A stretch of 45,960 nt of DNA from Aphanothece hegewaldii CCALA 016 (GTDB lineage: Bacteria; Cyanobacteriota; Cyanobacteriia; Cyanobacteriales; Microcystaceae). Positions 32,673 through 41,387 of the stretch are shown here, one piece after another. Each line of letters opens with the position of its first letter. Within the stretch, counting starts at the first letter, position 1. The stretch is from the NCBI RefSeq assembly GCF_003007785.1, contig NZ_PXOH01000032.1, positions 1 to 45,960 on the forward strand. The letters are read 5' to 3'. The translations under genes were made by a program, and so were the position numbers. The notes beneath the pieces are model-generated. The model ran no database searches, was not told the origin of the DNA, and saw only the letters and a list, made by a program, of their open reading frames with translations.

Positions 32673-33470
32673 ATGACTGCAAACGTATTTGATCGTACTA
32701 CGGCTGGCTTTTTAATCCTAATCCTTCCCTTAGCGATCGTGATTATGATCCTTTTCACTGCTTGGAAGTGGATTTTACTCTTTATGGGATTAAGTCTAGC
32801 CTTGAAAATCTGGCAGAATTATCAGTGGACAAAATGGTCACGTACAATTGATCCAGTTTTTCATCAATTAGTGACGGAAAACCAAGGTTGTCTGACACCG
32901 ATGGATTTATCACAAAAAGCAAATCTAAGCGGATGGACGGCCAAAGAGTTTTTAGAGAGAAAAGCCGAAGAATTTGGCGCACAACGCAAGAAAATAGATG
33001 ATGAAGGCGTTGTTTATTACTTTTTGACGGCAAACGCTTTAGGTAGCATTTTCGCTGACAGTGATCCAGTCGAAGAAGAAGAAGACGAAATTATCGAGAC
33101 AAAAAGTTCTCCGGTTATTTCTCCAGAAGCTTCGGTGATGAACATTTCTAAGATTCTTGATTTTGAAGAAGAATTAGAAGAGGATGAAACACCATCTAAT
33201 TTTACTTTGACTGAAGAAGATGATGAAGATGAAAGCGATTTAATTGATTCATCTGATGACTCCCTTCTTAGTGAATCATCTGATCAATTATCCCTAATTC
33301 AATCGGAATTAGCCAAACGTCTTGATACTAATTCTAGTACCGTTGGTAGACGAAAATCTGAACCAGACTTTGCCCAATGGAGTCAAAGTAGAGATCCTGA
33401 AGGTATTGCCTGGAAGTATGTTAGAAGAACAAGAACCTTTGTTCCGACTAATATAGAAAATAACTCCTAA
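32673..33470 (+). CDS. Membrane protein with acidic disordered tail, hypothetical
   Basis: From ATG 32673 (MTANVFDRTTAGFLILILPL) the protein has 265 residues. A TTG at 32638-32640 would extend it by 11 residues and is unlikely. Two hydrophobic stretches at about residues 11-50 (AGFLILILPLAIVIMILFTA, WILLFMGLSLALKIW) are followed by a soluble part that resembles a winged helix (CLTPMDLSQKANLSGWTAKE). A highly acidic Glu/Asp/Ser-rich segment at about 125-215 (EEEEDEIIETK, EEDDEDESD) is probably disordered. The C-terminus has GRRKSEPDFAQWSQSRDPEG. I do not recognise it. A 23-codon ORF (ATG 32621, AAGGA upstream) overlaps its start and may be a translated leader. Confidence 0.7.
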   Translation: MTANVFDRTTAGFLILILPLAIVIMILFTAWKWILLFMGLSLALKIWQNYQWTKWSRTIDPVFHQLVTENQGCLTPMDLSQKANLSGWTAKEFLERKAEEFGAQRKKIDDEGVVYYFLTANALGSIFADSDPVEEEEDEIIETKSSPVISPEASVMNISKILDFEEELEEDETPSNFTLTEEDDEDESDLIDSSDDSLLSESSDQLSLIQSELAKRLDTNSSTVGRRKSEPDFAQWSQSRDPEGIAWKYVRRTRTFVPTNIENNS

Positions 33471-33536
33471 AATAAAAACATCGATCGCACTTGTAATAGA
33501 GTTAAATTTAAGACCAATTTGATCATCTTCGCGTAG

Positions 33537-33555
33537 GGGCTTGGTCTCCAAGCCC
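33537..33555. repeat. 19-bp hairpin repeat GGGCTTGG/CCAAGCCC
   Basis: GGGCTTGG, TCT loop, CCAAGCCC. Near-identical units occur at 35371-35389 (GGGTTTGG arm) and 43976-43994, where it forms a terminator. At 33537 no T run follows directly. It is a dispersed hairpin repeat of intergenic regions. The rest of 33471-33707 shows nothing else convincing. Confidence 0.8.
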
Positions 33556-33707
33556 AATTTTTTACTAATAAATTTATTAAGAATGATATTCAGTCTAACA
33601 CTAACGACAGAATCAACAAAAAAAGCGAATTTTATACCTATTGTCTTAAGAAACCGACTCAATTATCTTATATTTATTAATTTTTTTAAAAAAAGATTAT
33701 AACAAAC

Positions 33708-35300
33708 ATGAACAATCCTCTATTACAAATAACATCGTCAAGTGATTTCCCTTTATGGCTACAACAAGAACAAATTAGCTTTGCTTTTACTACCTATCAA
33801 ACAAATCGCCTGTTTTGTGTTGGGATTAATTCTGAAGGGCGTTTAGCTGCCCATGAAAGGTTACTCGATAAACCGATGGGACTCTATGCAGATGGCGATC
33901 GACTTTATCTGAGTACACGATATCAGGTCTGGCGTTTCGATAACCACCTCGCTCGAAGCGAATTACAGGGAAGTTGCGATCGTCTTTATATTCCCCGAAC
34001 CGCATACACCACAGGGGATCTCAATGTACATGATGTTGTCGTGGACAATGCACAAAATATTATTTTTGTCAATAGCGATTTTAGCTGTCTGGCGACTTTG
34101 AGTAAGGATTATAGTTTTGTCCCCATCTGGCAACCGCCGTTTATTTCTAAATTAGTCGCCGAAGACCGATGTCACCTTAATGGGTTAGCGATGAAAGATG
34201 GACTTTTGGCTTATGTGACGGCTTGTAGTACATCAGATACGGCGGCGGGTTGGCGCAATCATCGAGTAAATGGGGGCGTAGTTATAAATGTACAGAATAA
34301 CGAAATTATAGCCACAGGTTTATCGATGCCCCACTCGCCACGCTGGTATCAAGGGAAATTGTGGTTACTCAATTCTGGTACAGGTGAACTAGGATATATT
34401 GAAGATAAAAAATTTGTCCCAATTACTTTTTGTCCTGGTTTCGTGCGAGGTTTAGCGTTTTGGGGAAATGTTGCCTTGGTGGGTTTGTCGAAACTAAGGG
34501 CGCGTACTTTTACCGGACTCGCCCTCGAAGAAAGGTTAGCCAAAGAAGGAAAAACCCCTCAATGTGGACTAATGGCGATCGATCTTAACACTGGAGAACT
34601 TCTGCACTGGGTACATTTAGAGGGCATTGTTGAAGAATTATTTGATGTGGTAGTTTTGCCCGGTGTGCGTCGTCCACAAACAATGGGACTGCAAAACGAT
34701 GATATTCAACGCTTAGTCACTTTCCCAGGTTCGGGGGGTATTGTGATTACCAAACCCACCGCACAACGTCCAAGTCTGGGTAAAACTGCCCCTGTAGCGG
34801 GACTTCCCTCAGAACCTCACCCTCTCCACCGCCCCCTAACCCCCTCCTATGAGGAAGGGGAAACTATAAGGAATCAAATTAAATATCAACGAGTTTATCA
34901 TCTCACTCCGAGTAACGCCCTCGCCTATGATGATTTGACTTTTCCTCGTTTGAGTCAACGTTGGCAAAATCAACCCCAACGCGGCGAACTGATTGGACTT
35001 TCGGCATCAATAACCGGTGAAATTGTCGGTTTTGCTATTGCAGAAATCCTTCCCAATGGAATAGCAGAACTGATCTCGCTTTTAGTGTTACCGCCCTATC
35101 AAAGACATGGTATCGGCAAACGCTTAGTATATGCCCTAGAACTGGAACTGGCGAAGAATGAATGCAATACCATACAAATGATTTATCAAATCAACGACCT
35201 GACCAATATTGCTCTAGACCCATTATTACAGAAATTAAATTGGCAACTCAGACCACTTAATGAAACTGTGCAAACAGCATTAAAATTCTTAAACGTTTAG
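33708..35300 (+). CDS. TIGR03032 family protein fused to a GNAT acetyltransferase
   Basis: A 530-residue fusion. Residues about 1-350 match the TIGR03032 family (FAFTTYQTNRLFCVGINSEG, VNVHDVVVDN-type stretch LNVHDVVVDNAQNIIFVNSD, RCHLNGLAMKDGLLAYVTAC, LPGVRRPQTMGL), a cyanobacterial beta-propeller-like family of unknown function. A Pro-rich linker (residues about 360-385) contains a C-rich repeat. From about residue 400 a GNAT domain follows, with the acetyl-CoA motif LPPYQRHGIGKRLVYALELE near 464. It probably transfers an acyl group to an unknown acceptor. The 3' terminal 126 bp are duplicated at 39606-39731. Confidence 0.85.
   Translation: MNNPLLQITSSSDFPLWLQQEQISFAFTTYQTNRLFCVGINSEGRLAAHERLLDKPMGLYADGDRLYLSTRYQVWRFDNHLARSELQGSCDRLYIPRTAYTTGDLNVHDVVVDNAQNIIFVNSDFSCLATLSKDYSFVPIWQPPFISKLVAEDRCHLNGLAMKDGLLAYVTACSTSDTAAGWRNHRVNGGVVINVQNNEIIATGLSMPHSPRWYQGKLWLLNSGTGELGYIEDKKFVPITFCPGFVRGLAFWGNVALVGLSKLRARTFTGLALEERLAKEGKTPQCGLMAIDLNTGELLHWVHLEGIVEELFDVVVLPGVRRPQTMGLQNDDIQRLVTFPGSGGIVITKPTAQRPSLGKTAPVAGLPSEPHPLHRPLTPSYEEGETIRNQIKYQRVYHLTPSNALAYDDLTFPRLSQRWQNQPQRGELIGLSASITGEIVGFAIAEILPNGIAELISLLVLPPYQRHGIGKRLVYALELELAKNECNTIQMIYQINDLTNIALDPLLQKLNWQLRPLNETVQTALKFLNV
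34818..34862. repeat. C-rich repeat forming the interdomain linker
   Basis: A stretch of CACCCTCTCCACCGCCCCCT followed by AACCCCCTCC and a GAGGAAGGGG arm. Dispersed C-rich repeats of this general form (LTPSP..ERGE when translated) are common in cyanobacterial genomes. Here it is in frame and encodes HPLHRPLTPSYEEGE between the propeller and GNAT domains. Confidence 0.55.
35170..35295 (+). repeat. 126-bp direct repeat, copy A (3' end of TIGR03032-GNAT gene)
   Basis: This is the upstream copy of a repeat whose second copy is 39606-39731. Both are 126 bp and I count four mismatches. It includes the last 42 codons of the GNAT domain. The two copies bracket the large secreted RTX/FG-GAP gene. Confidence 0.9.
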
Positions 35301-35627
35301 AGATCTTGTAAAGACGCGATATGTATTAGATAAAATCCGCCATAAATACTCAATAAAAAATATCCTGTAGGGGTTTGGTCTCCAAGCCCAGTCATACTAA
35401 AGCTTAATGAAAAGAGTTCGATTTATACGGATTTGGTATTATCCGTGTTTTTACGGTGTGACAAGAATCACAGGTTGCTGGTGATATCGATCGCTGCGAA
35501 TCAAGTAAATAAACGATTAGATGAAAGAAGATTGTTGAAGAATTACTTAATGCAGTAGAAAAATATTTATCTACCACAAAAAAAATAATTTGTCAATAGT
35601 TGACTCATTGGTTTTTGGAGAATGTTC
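35301..35627. other. Intergenic region upstream of the large RTX/FG-GAP gene
   Basis: This 327-bp gap holds a decayed palindrome half (GTAAAGACGCG at 35308-35318), the GGGTTTGG/CCAAGCCC hairpin repeat (35371-35389) and AT-rich sequence. I see no ORF, strong promoter or terminator. The remainder may be leftover from a rearrangement tied to the 126-bp duplication. Confidence 0.5.
35371..35389. repeat. 19-bp hairpin repeat GGGTTTGG/CCAAGCCC (copy 2)
   Basis: Same unit as 33537-33555 with one base change in the left arm, giving a G-U pair on the transcript of one strand. It lies between the TIGR03032-GNAT gene and the large secreted gene. Confidence 0.8.
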
Positions 35628-38600
35628 ATGACATTTATCGAACGTACAGAAACATCTAACCCCTTTCATACCATCGATGTGGGTCTTTTGAGTACGCCCA
35701 CCTTTGCTGACATTGACTCGGACGGGGATCTTGATGCCGTTGTTGGAGAAGGTGACGGCAATCTTAACTACTATTTGAATACAGGGACAGCCCTTGCTCC
35801 AGTCTACACGGAGCAAACAGGAACATCTAACCCCTTTCATACCATCGATGTGGGTTTTTGGAGTACGCCCACCTTTGCTGACATTGACTCGGACGGGGAT
35901 CTTGATGCCGTTGTTGGAGAATCTAACGGCACGCTCAAATACTATTTGAATACAGGGACAGCCCTTGCTCCCTTCTACACGGAGCAAACAGGGACATCTA
36001 ACCCCTTTAATGACATATATGTGGGGTCTTTTATCGCGCCCACCTTAGCTGACATTGACTCGGACGGGGATCTTGATGCCGTTGTTGGAGCACTTGACGG
36101 CACTCTCAAATACTATTTGAATACAGGGACAGCCCTTGCTCCCTTCTACACGGAGCAAACAGGGACATCTAACCCCTTCAATGGCATATATGTGGGGTCT
36201 TTGAGCAAGCCCACCTTAGCTGATCTTGATGGTGATGGGGATCTTGATGCGGTTGTTGGAGAATTATACGGCAGGCTCTTATACTATAAGAATACAGGGA
36301 CAGCCCTTGCTCCGGTCTACAGGGGGCAAACAGGGACATCTAACCCCTTTAATACCATCGATGTGGGGTCTTTTAGTACGCCCACCTTTGCTGACATTGA
36401 CTCGGACGGGGATCTTGATGCCGTTGTTGGAGAAATTGACGGCAATCTTAACTACTTCGAGAACATTCCAACCCCAAAACCCGTAAACTTCACCCAACCT
36501 CCTACCAGTCCTTTTAATGGCATATATGTGGGTCTTTCTAGCGCGCCCACCTTAGCTGACATTGATGGTGACGGGGATCTTGATGCCGTTGTTGGAGAAT
36601 ATGACGGCAATCTTAACTACTATAAAAATACAGGGACAGCCCTAGCTCCGGTATACACGGAGCAAACAGGGACATCTAACCCCTTTAATGACATATATGT
36701 GGGTCTTTCTAGCGCGCCCACCTTAGCTGACATTGATGGTGACGGGGATCTTGATGCCGTTGTTGGAGAAAAATACGGCACTCTTAAATACTATTTGAAT
36801 ACAGGGACAGCCCTTGCTCCAGTCTACAGGGAGCAAACAGGGACATCTAACCCCTTTAATGACATCAATGTGGGGAATTATAGCACGCCCACCTTTGCTG
36901 ACATTGACTCGGACGGCGATCTTGATGCCGTTGTTGGAGCATCGGACGGCACGCTCAAATACTATAAGAATACAGGGACAGCCCTTGCTCCGGTATACAG
37001 GGAGCAAACAGGGACATCTAACCCCTTCAATGACATCAATGTGGGGTATTTTAACAAGCCCACCTTAGCTGACATTGACTCGGACGGGGATCTTGATGCC
37101 GTTGTTGGAGAATTATACGGCAGGCTCTTATACTATAAGAATACAGGGACAGCCCTTGCTCCGGTATACAGGGAGCAAACAGGGACATCTAACCCCTTTA
37201 ATGGCATCGATGTGGTGAATTATAGCAAGCCCACCTTTGCTGACATTGACTCGGACGGGGATCTTGATGCCGTTGTTGGAGCAGGTGGCGGCACGCTCAA
37301 ATACTACCTCAATAACCAAGTGCCAGTTGCCGTAAACGATAGTGCAACAACCAATGAAGATACCGCCGTTACAACTGGGGATGTCTTGCTTAATGATAGC
37401 GAACCCGATGGCGAGTCCCTCAGTATCACCCAAGTCAACGGCACAGCCATCACCGTCGGTAGCCCGCGCACACTCCCAAGTGGCGCACTACTAACCCTCA
37501 ACGCCAACAACACCTTCACCTTCAACCCCAACGGTCAGTATAATTCCATGACTGCGGGACTTGTGTCAAACCCCAGCTTTACCTACACCATCAGCGACGG
37601 CAAAGGTGGAACAGCTACGGCTACTGTTACAATGACGATTAATGGCGTAAACGATGTTGCTACAATTACAGGAACATTATCTACATCTGTAACAGAATAT
37701 ACTACTAATCCTAATCTAACAGCAACCGGAACACTTACGGTTACTGATCCTGATACTGGCGAAAATCAATTTAGTACAACAGTTGTACCAGTTGGCTCTC
37801 CTTTAGGCAGCCTCAGCATCACCAGTGCAGGAGCATATACTTACACCGTTGTCAATAGTGCAGTACAATACTTAGGAGCAGGAATTACCAAAACCGAAAC
37901 CTTTACCGTAAAAAGTATTGATGGTACTGCAACCCAAAACATCACCGTTAGCATTACTGGCGTAAACGATGTTGCTACAATTGCAGGAACATTATCTACA
38001 TCTGTAACAGAAGATACTACTAATCCTAATCTAACAGCAACGGGAAGCCTAACCATCAGTGATCCTGATACTGGCGAAAATCAATTTAGTACAACAGTTG
38101 TACCAGTTGGCTCTCCTTTAGGCAGCCTGAGCATCACCAGCGCAGGATCATATACTTACACCGTTGTCAATAGTGCAGTACAATACTTGGGTGCAGGTGG
38201 AACCAAAACCGAAACCTTTACCGTATCAAGTGTCGATGGAACTACCCAAAACATCACCGTTACCATTAATGGCGTAAACGATGTTGCTACAATTACAGGA
38301 ACATCATCTGCATCTGTAACAGAAGATGATAGTGATCCTAATTTAACCGCAACCGGTACACTTACGGTTACTGATCCTGATACGGGCGAAAATCAATTTA
38401 GTACAACAGTTGTACCAGTTGGCTCTCCTTTAGGCAGCCTCAGCATCACCAGTGCAGGATCATATACTTACACCGTTGTCAATAGTGCCGTACAATATCT
38501 TAATACAGGTGAAACGAAAACCGAAACCTTTACCGTATCAAGTATTGATGGAACTACTCAAGACATCACCATTACGATTAACGGTCTTGATGATAATTTA

Positions 38601-39536
38601 TCACCTGTTGCGCTCGATAATACAGCAACGGCGGTTGTTAATTTTCCAATAAACATTTCAGTATCTACATTACTAAGCAATGATACGGATGCCGATGGAG
38701 ATGTCTTAAGCATTACCAGTATCTCTAACATCACTGGTGGTACAGCAACCCTCAACGATAACGGAACACTTCTGGATAAAACCGATGACTTTATTACATA
38801 CAACCCAACAAGTGTGGGCAATTTTAGCTTAGACTACACCGTAGACGACGGCAATGGTGGTACGGATATCGGTACAGTTCAGATAACTGTATCAAGAGAA
38901 CTCTTGGGAACTAACTGGGCTGATACGCTTTCTGGAGGTGCGGGCGACGATATCATCAAAGGACTAGCCGGTAAAGATCTTGTCTATGGTAATAGCGGAA
39001 ATGATCGCATCGAGGGTGGTCGTGGAAATGATACCATCGAGGGCGGTGATGACGATGATTTCATTCAAGCTGGTGATGGGGATGACTTACTCTTCGGCAA
39101 TGGTGGAAATGATACCATTTATGGCGGCAATGGTCAAGATACTTCCTATGGCGGTGATGGCGATGATTTTCTCTTTGGGCAGTTAGGTAATAATATACTG
39201 GTAGGCGGTGGTGGAAGTGATACCCTTTATGGCGGTTCACAAGTTAACCAATTTGTCTATCAAGAAATGAGCGATCGCGGTACAGCAATAACGGGCGATA
39301 AAATTTATCAGTTTGATCATACCCAAGCTCAACTAATTCTAACGGAATTATTGGACAATATCGGTTATAGTGGCAGTAATCCCGTAGCTGACGGATATTT
39401 ACGCTTGTTCCAGTCAGGAAATAGTACCTTATTACAGATTGACGCTGATGGTGGGGCTAATAGTTTTGTCAGAATGGCGACTCTGTACAATACTACAGCA
39501 ACTAATTTCATTATTGGTACAAATGTAATTATTTAA
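35628..39536 (+). CDS. Large secreted FG-GAP/VCBS/RTX surface protein
   Basis: From ATG 35628 (GGAG Shine-Dalgarno 7 nt upstream; the ATG at 35622 is too close) the protein has 1302 residues. Residues about 1-560 are ten FG-GAP-like repeats of about 57 residues, each with the calcium-binding phrase ADIDSDGDLDAVVG and the linker NTGTALAP. A cadherin-like block (NDSATTNEDTAVTTGDVLLN) follows, then three VCBS repeats of about 100 residues (TSVTE.TTNPNLTATGTLTV, GSPLGSLSITSAGSYTYTVV), a second cadherin-like block and RTX nonapeptides near 1110-1205 (GGRGNDTIEGG). It has no signal peptide; the C-terminal region fits type I secretion. Adhesion or matrix formation is inferred. Direct repeats bracket the gene. 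Confidence 0.93.
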   Translation: MTFIERTETSNPFHTIDVGLLSTPTFADIDSDGDLDAVVGEGDGNLNYYLNTGTALAPVYTEQTGTSNPFHTIDVGFWSTPTFADIDSDGDLDAVVGESNGTLKYYLNTGTALAPFYTEQTGTSNPFNDIYVGSFIAPTLADIDSDGDLDAVVGALDGTLKYYLNTGTALAPFYTEQTGTSNPFNGIYVGSLSKPTLADLDGDGDLDAVVGELYGRLLYYKNTGTALAPVYRGQTGTSNPFNTIDVGSFSTPTFADIDSDGDLDAVVGEIDGNLNYFENIPTPKPVNFTQPPTSPFNGIYVGLSSAPTLADIDGDGDLDAVVGEYDGNLNYYKNTGTALAPVYTEQTGTSNPFNDIYVGLSSAPTLADIDGDGDLDAVVGEKYGTLKYYLNTGTALAPVYREQTGTSNPFNDINVGNYSTPTFADIDSDGDLDAVVGASDGTLKYYKNTGTALAPVYREQTGTSNPFNDINVGYFNKPTLADIDSDGDLDAVVGELYGRLLYYKNTGTALAPVYREQTGTSNPFNGIDVVNYSKPTFADIDSDGDLDAVVGAGGGTLKYYLNNQVPVAVNDSATTNEDTAVTTGDVLLNDSEPDGESLSITQVNGTAITVGSPRTLPSGALLTLNANNTFTFNPNGQYNSMTAGLVSNPSFTYTISDGKGGTATATVTMTINGVNDVATITGTLSTSVTEYTTNPNLTATGTLTVTDPDTGENQFSTTVVPVGSPLGSLSITSAGAYTYTVVNSAVQYLGAGITKTETFTVKSIDGTATQNITVSITGVNDVATIAGTLSTSVTEDTTNPNLTATGSLTISDPDTGENQFSTTVVPVGSPLGSLSITSAGSYTYTVVNSAVQYLGAGGTKTETFTVSSVDGTTQNITVTINGVNDVATITGTSSASVTEDDSDPNLTATGTLTVTDPDTGENQFSTTVVPVGSPLGSLSITSAGSYTYTVVNSAVQYLNTGETKTETFTVSSIDGTTQDITITINGLDDNLSPVALDNTATAVVNFPINISVSTLLSNDTDADGDVLSITSISNITGGTATLNDNGTLLDKTDDFITYNPTSVGNFSLDYTVDDGNGGTDIGTVQITVSRELLGTNWADTLSGGAGDDIIKGLAGKDLVYGNSGNDRIEGGRGNDTIEGGDDDDFIQAGDGDDLLFGNGGNDTIYGGNGQDTSYGGDGDDFLFGQLGNNILVGGGGSDTLYGGSQVNQFVYQEMSDRGTAITGDKIYQFDHTQAQLILTELLDNIGYSGSNPVADGYLRLFQSGNSTLLQIDADGGANSFVRMATLYNTTATNFIIGTNVII
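35643..37310 (+). repeat. Ten tandem 171-bp repeats within the large secreted gene
   Basis: Units of 171 bp (57 codons) repeat ten times. Blocks such as GGGACAGCCCTTGCTCC and GATCTTGATGCCGTTGTTGG recur unchanged or nearly so. Unit 5-6 is interrupted by a different linker (FENIPTPKPVNFTQPP). Variation concentrates in the codons for the loop after YVG/DVG and the VVG(E/A)xxG position. The high DNA identity points to recent expansion or gene conversion. Confidence 0.9.
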
Positions 39537-39605
39537 CCAGACCTAAATCTCCTATTCTATTTTCTACAATGGAATGGGAGAAATCTTCTTTATGGTATCT
39601 TTAGA

Positions 39606-39731
39606 CCATACAATTGATTGATCAAATCAACGACCTAACCAATATTGCGCTAGACCCATTATTACAGAAATTAAATTGGCAACTCAGACCACTTAATGAA
39701 ACTGTGCAAACAGCATTAAAATTCTTAAACG
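39606..39731 (+). pseudogene. Duplicated 3' fragment of the TIGR03032-GNAT gene (repeat copy B)
   Basis: A 126-bp copy of 35170-35295 with four mismatches. It keeps the frame IDQINDLTNIALDPLLQKLN, then WQLRPLNETVQTALKFLN, but has no start codon or upstream domain. It ends at the base before the stop codon (39732-39734) of the opposite-strand holin-like gene. It is most likely a rearrangement scar. Confidence 0.88.
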
Positions 39732-40079
39732 CTAACTTCCAGAAAGAAACAAACTATTTAAAATACTCGAAATAATCGATAAAACAATTGAACCAAACAA
39801 AGCGGGAAAAAAGCCACCAACATGAAAACCAGGCGTAAAATAAGCCACCAGAGAAAAAGCGATCGCATTCACGACAAAAATAAATAAACCTAAAGTCAGG
39901 ATAGTTAGAGGTAAAGTAAAAAAGATTAAAAGCGGTTTAACGATCGCATTTACTAAACCTAAAACAACAGCAGCAATAATCGCCACAGAAAAACTAGCAA
40001 TACTAATACCTGGTACAATAGACGCGGTTAAAAGTAAAGCGAGTGCTGTCAGAATCCAAGTCAAAAGAAACGAAAACAT
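39732..40079 (-). CDS. Phage-holin-family-IV-type membrane protein
   Basis: A 115-residue, highly hydrophobic protein with four predicted spans (MFSFLLTWILTALALLLTAS, SIASFSVAIIAAVVLGLVNA, IFFTLPLTILTLGLFIFVVN, then ALFGSIVLSIISSILNSLFL). The pattern and the IVKPLLIFFTLPLTILTLGLF core fit the four-span PF04020 family (Mycobacterial 4 TMS phage holin type), common in bacterial chromosomes without phage context. The function is unknown. The stop codon abuts the 126-bp duplicated fragment, so its 3' end may have been altered by that event. Confidence 0.85.
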   Translation of the reverse strand: MFSFLLTWILTALALLLTASIVPGISIASFSVAIIAAVVLGLVNAIVKPLLIFFTLPLTILTLGLFIFVVNAIAFSLVAYFTPGFHVGGFFPALFGSIVLSIISSILNSLFLSGS

Positions 40080-40114
40080 CGTTCATCAAGTCCAAATATT
40101 AATCTAATTTTACA

Positions 40115-40900
40115 TTATTGGGGACGGCTAGACGAAACCGACGAAATAGACTTTACTGGAGCCGAACGAAAACTAACATTAACCCCTTCTTCAGATTGTT
40201 CTAAAATCATTAATGGAGTGGGTTTAGCCTTTTGATCCCAACTCATTAAAACAACATGGCCATGTATCGCGGGTTGCCAGTTATCGTGTTCCTCCGCAGC
40301 CGATAAAAATATTTCGATACACTCAATAATTTCATTAACCGTTGCAGTTGTCGTTTGTGTCGGTAATTTAGTCAATTTAATCTGAATGCGAAAAAGTACC
40401 CCTTTATTCCATTTTCCCTCTTGTGCTTCAACCTCATAAGTAACATCAAAAGTTTCTTCAACCTGACGACTTCCGGGGATAATACCTACCGCATTTTTAG
40501 CCGTACTGGGTCGTAAAGCTTCCCCAATAAGTTGTACAATTTTGAGTTTAATTTGATTAACAATTACATAATGGAATACCTCTTCATCCATTCGCATCCG
40601 AAGATAGTCTAAATTAAATGCCCTCGAATGTACCAAATCTGGATTAGTTTCCATTTTTTTAATAGTATGTAAAGCTAACTTAAGTTTTTTCTTAAGGTCT
40701 TGGCTTTTATACTGTTCAAATTGTAAATTTTTATGAGCTTGGGTCAGTTTCACTTTGCCAAATACTAAAACCGCTATAAGAATAGCCAACAGACTAAACG
40801 TTCCATACATCCATAATTGGTCTTTAACTGAATTAGTTTCAACCCCTGGGGTGGAGGAGGGAAGTTGAGAAATGAGATATGATGATTCCAAAGAGGACAT
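40115..40900 (-). CDS. Membrane-anchored conserved cyanobacterial protein, hypothetical
   Basis: From ATG 40900 (MSSLESSYLI) the protein has 261 residues; a TTG at 40906 would add two. One span at about residues 28-46 (WMYGTFSLLAILIAVLVFGK) is followed by a coiled coil (KVKLTQAHKNLQFEQYKSQD, LKKKLKLALHTIKKM) and a soluble domain rich in beta prone stretches (FDVTYEVEAQEGKW, VLFRIQIKLTKLP, INEIIECIEIFLSAAEEHD). It resembles a family of conserved cyanobacterial proteins of unknown function. It lies 35 bp upstream of the holin-like gene on the same strand and may be co-transcribed with it. Confidence 0.75.
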   Translation of the reverse strand: MSSLESSYLISQLPSSTPGVETNSVKDQLWMYGTFSLLAILIAVLVFGKVKLTQAHKNLQFEQYKSQDLKKKLKLALHTIKKMETNPDLVHSRAFNLDYLRMRMDEEVFHYVIVNQIKLKIVQLIGEALRPSTAKNAVGIIPGSRQVEETFDVTYEVEAQEGKWNKGVLFRIQIKLTKLPTQTTTATVNEIIECIEIFLSAAEEHDNWQPAIHGHVVLMSWDQKAKPTPLMILEQSEEGVNVSFRSAPVKSISSVSSSRPQ

Positions 40901-40966
40901 ATTCAAGGGCTGCGGTTTGAGAAAGACTACATCAGTAGTGTTCCCATTTTTGAGGTGATATTGATC

Positions 40967-41368
40967 ATGAAATCTTGTAAAACGACGACACTTGGCCTAA
41001 GCTTTTCGACGATTTGGGTATTATTGCTTGTTTTTACCTTTATGCTCCCTGTGTTCATCACTTACCCTGCTTTTGCCATGAGTGAAGAATCACAGTCCCA
41101 AGTTAAAGAAAATCAACAATTACCCGCATCAGTTCTCAAAGCGGTTCAAAATGATTTATCTAAACAGACTAATCTTCCGGCTGAAGAATTCAAGTTAATG
41201 AATGCTACCCATGAATCTTGGACAGATGGCTGTTTAGGACTAGCCAAACCCGACGAAATGTGTAGCCAAGCATTAATTGATGGTTGGAGAGTAGTCATCA
41301 CCAGAGAAAAACAAACTTGGGTCTATCGGACAGACACAAACGGCCGAGTTATTCGACAAGAGAACTAG
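40967..41368 (+). CDS. Small secreted protein, hypothetical
   Basis: From ATG 40967 (GAGGTGAT Shine-Dalgarno 7 nt upstream) the protein has 133 residues; a GTG at 40955 overlaps the ribosome site and is unlikely. A signal peptide (STIWVLLLVFTFMLPVFITY, cleavage after AFA) is followed by a short domain with cysteines in WTDGCLGLAKPDEMCSQALI, then DGWRVVITREKQTWVYRTDT. The two cysteines could form a disulfide. The DGCLGLA...C...GWRVV pattern recurs in small cyanobacterial secreted proteins. Function is unknown. It is divergent from the 40115-40900 gene with 66 bp between starts. Confidence 0.75.
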   Translation: MKSCKTTTLGLSFSTIWVLLLVFTFMLPVFITYPAFAMSEESQSQVKENQQLPASVLKAVQNDLSKQTNLPAEEFKLMNATHESWTDGCLGLAKPDEMCSQALIDGWRVVITREKQTWVYRTDTNGRVIRQEN

Positions 41369-41387
41369 ATACACAATTAATTACGTG

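Noticed and set aside
32621..32694. 23-codon ORF upstream of the acidic-tail membrane protein as a separate gene
   Set aside because: It has a fair ribosome site but no hydrophobic or conserved features, and it overlaps the next start. It is mentioned only as a possible leader.
36226..37068. Plus-strand ORFs with repeated LTRTGILMPLLE peptides inside the FG-GAP gene
   Set aside because: They arise because a 171-bp repeat is open in other frames. The main frame has the recognised calcium-binding motifs.
35643..37310. CRISPR array
   Set aside because: The repeats are 171 bp, contiguous and coding, without spacers.
35571..37433. Minus-strand ORFs with repeated NNGIKIPVRVNVSKGGR peptides
   Set aside because: Antisense images of the same 171-bp repeats, with no start signals or known domain.
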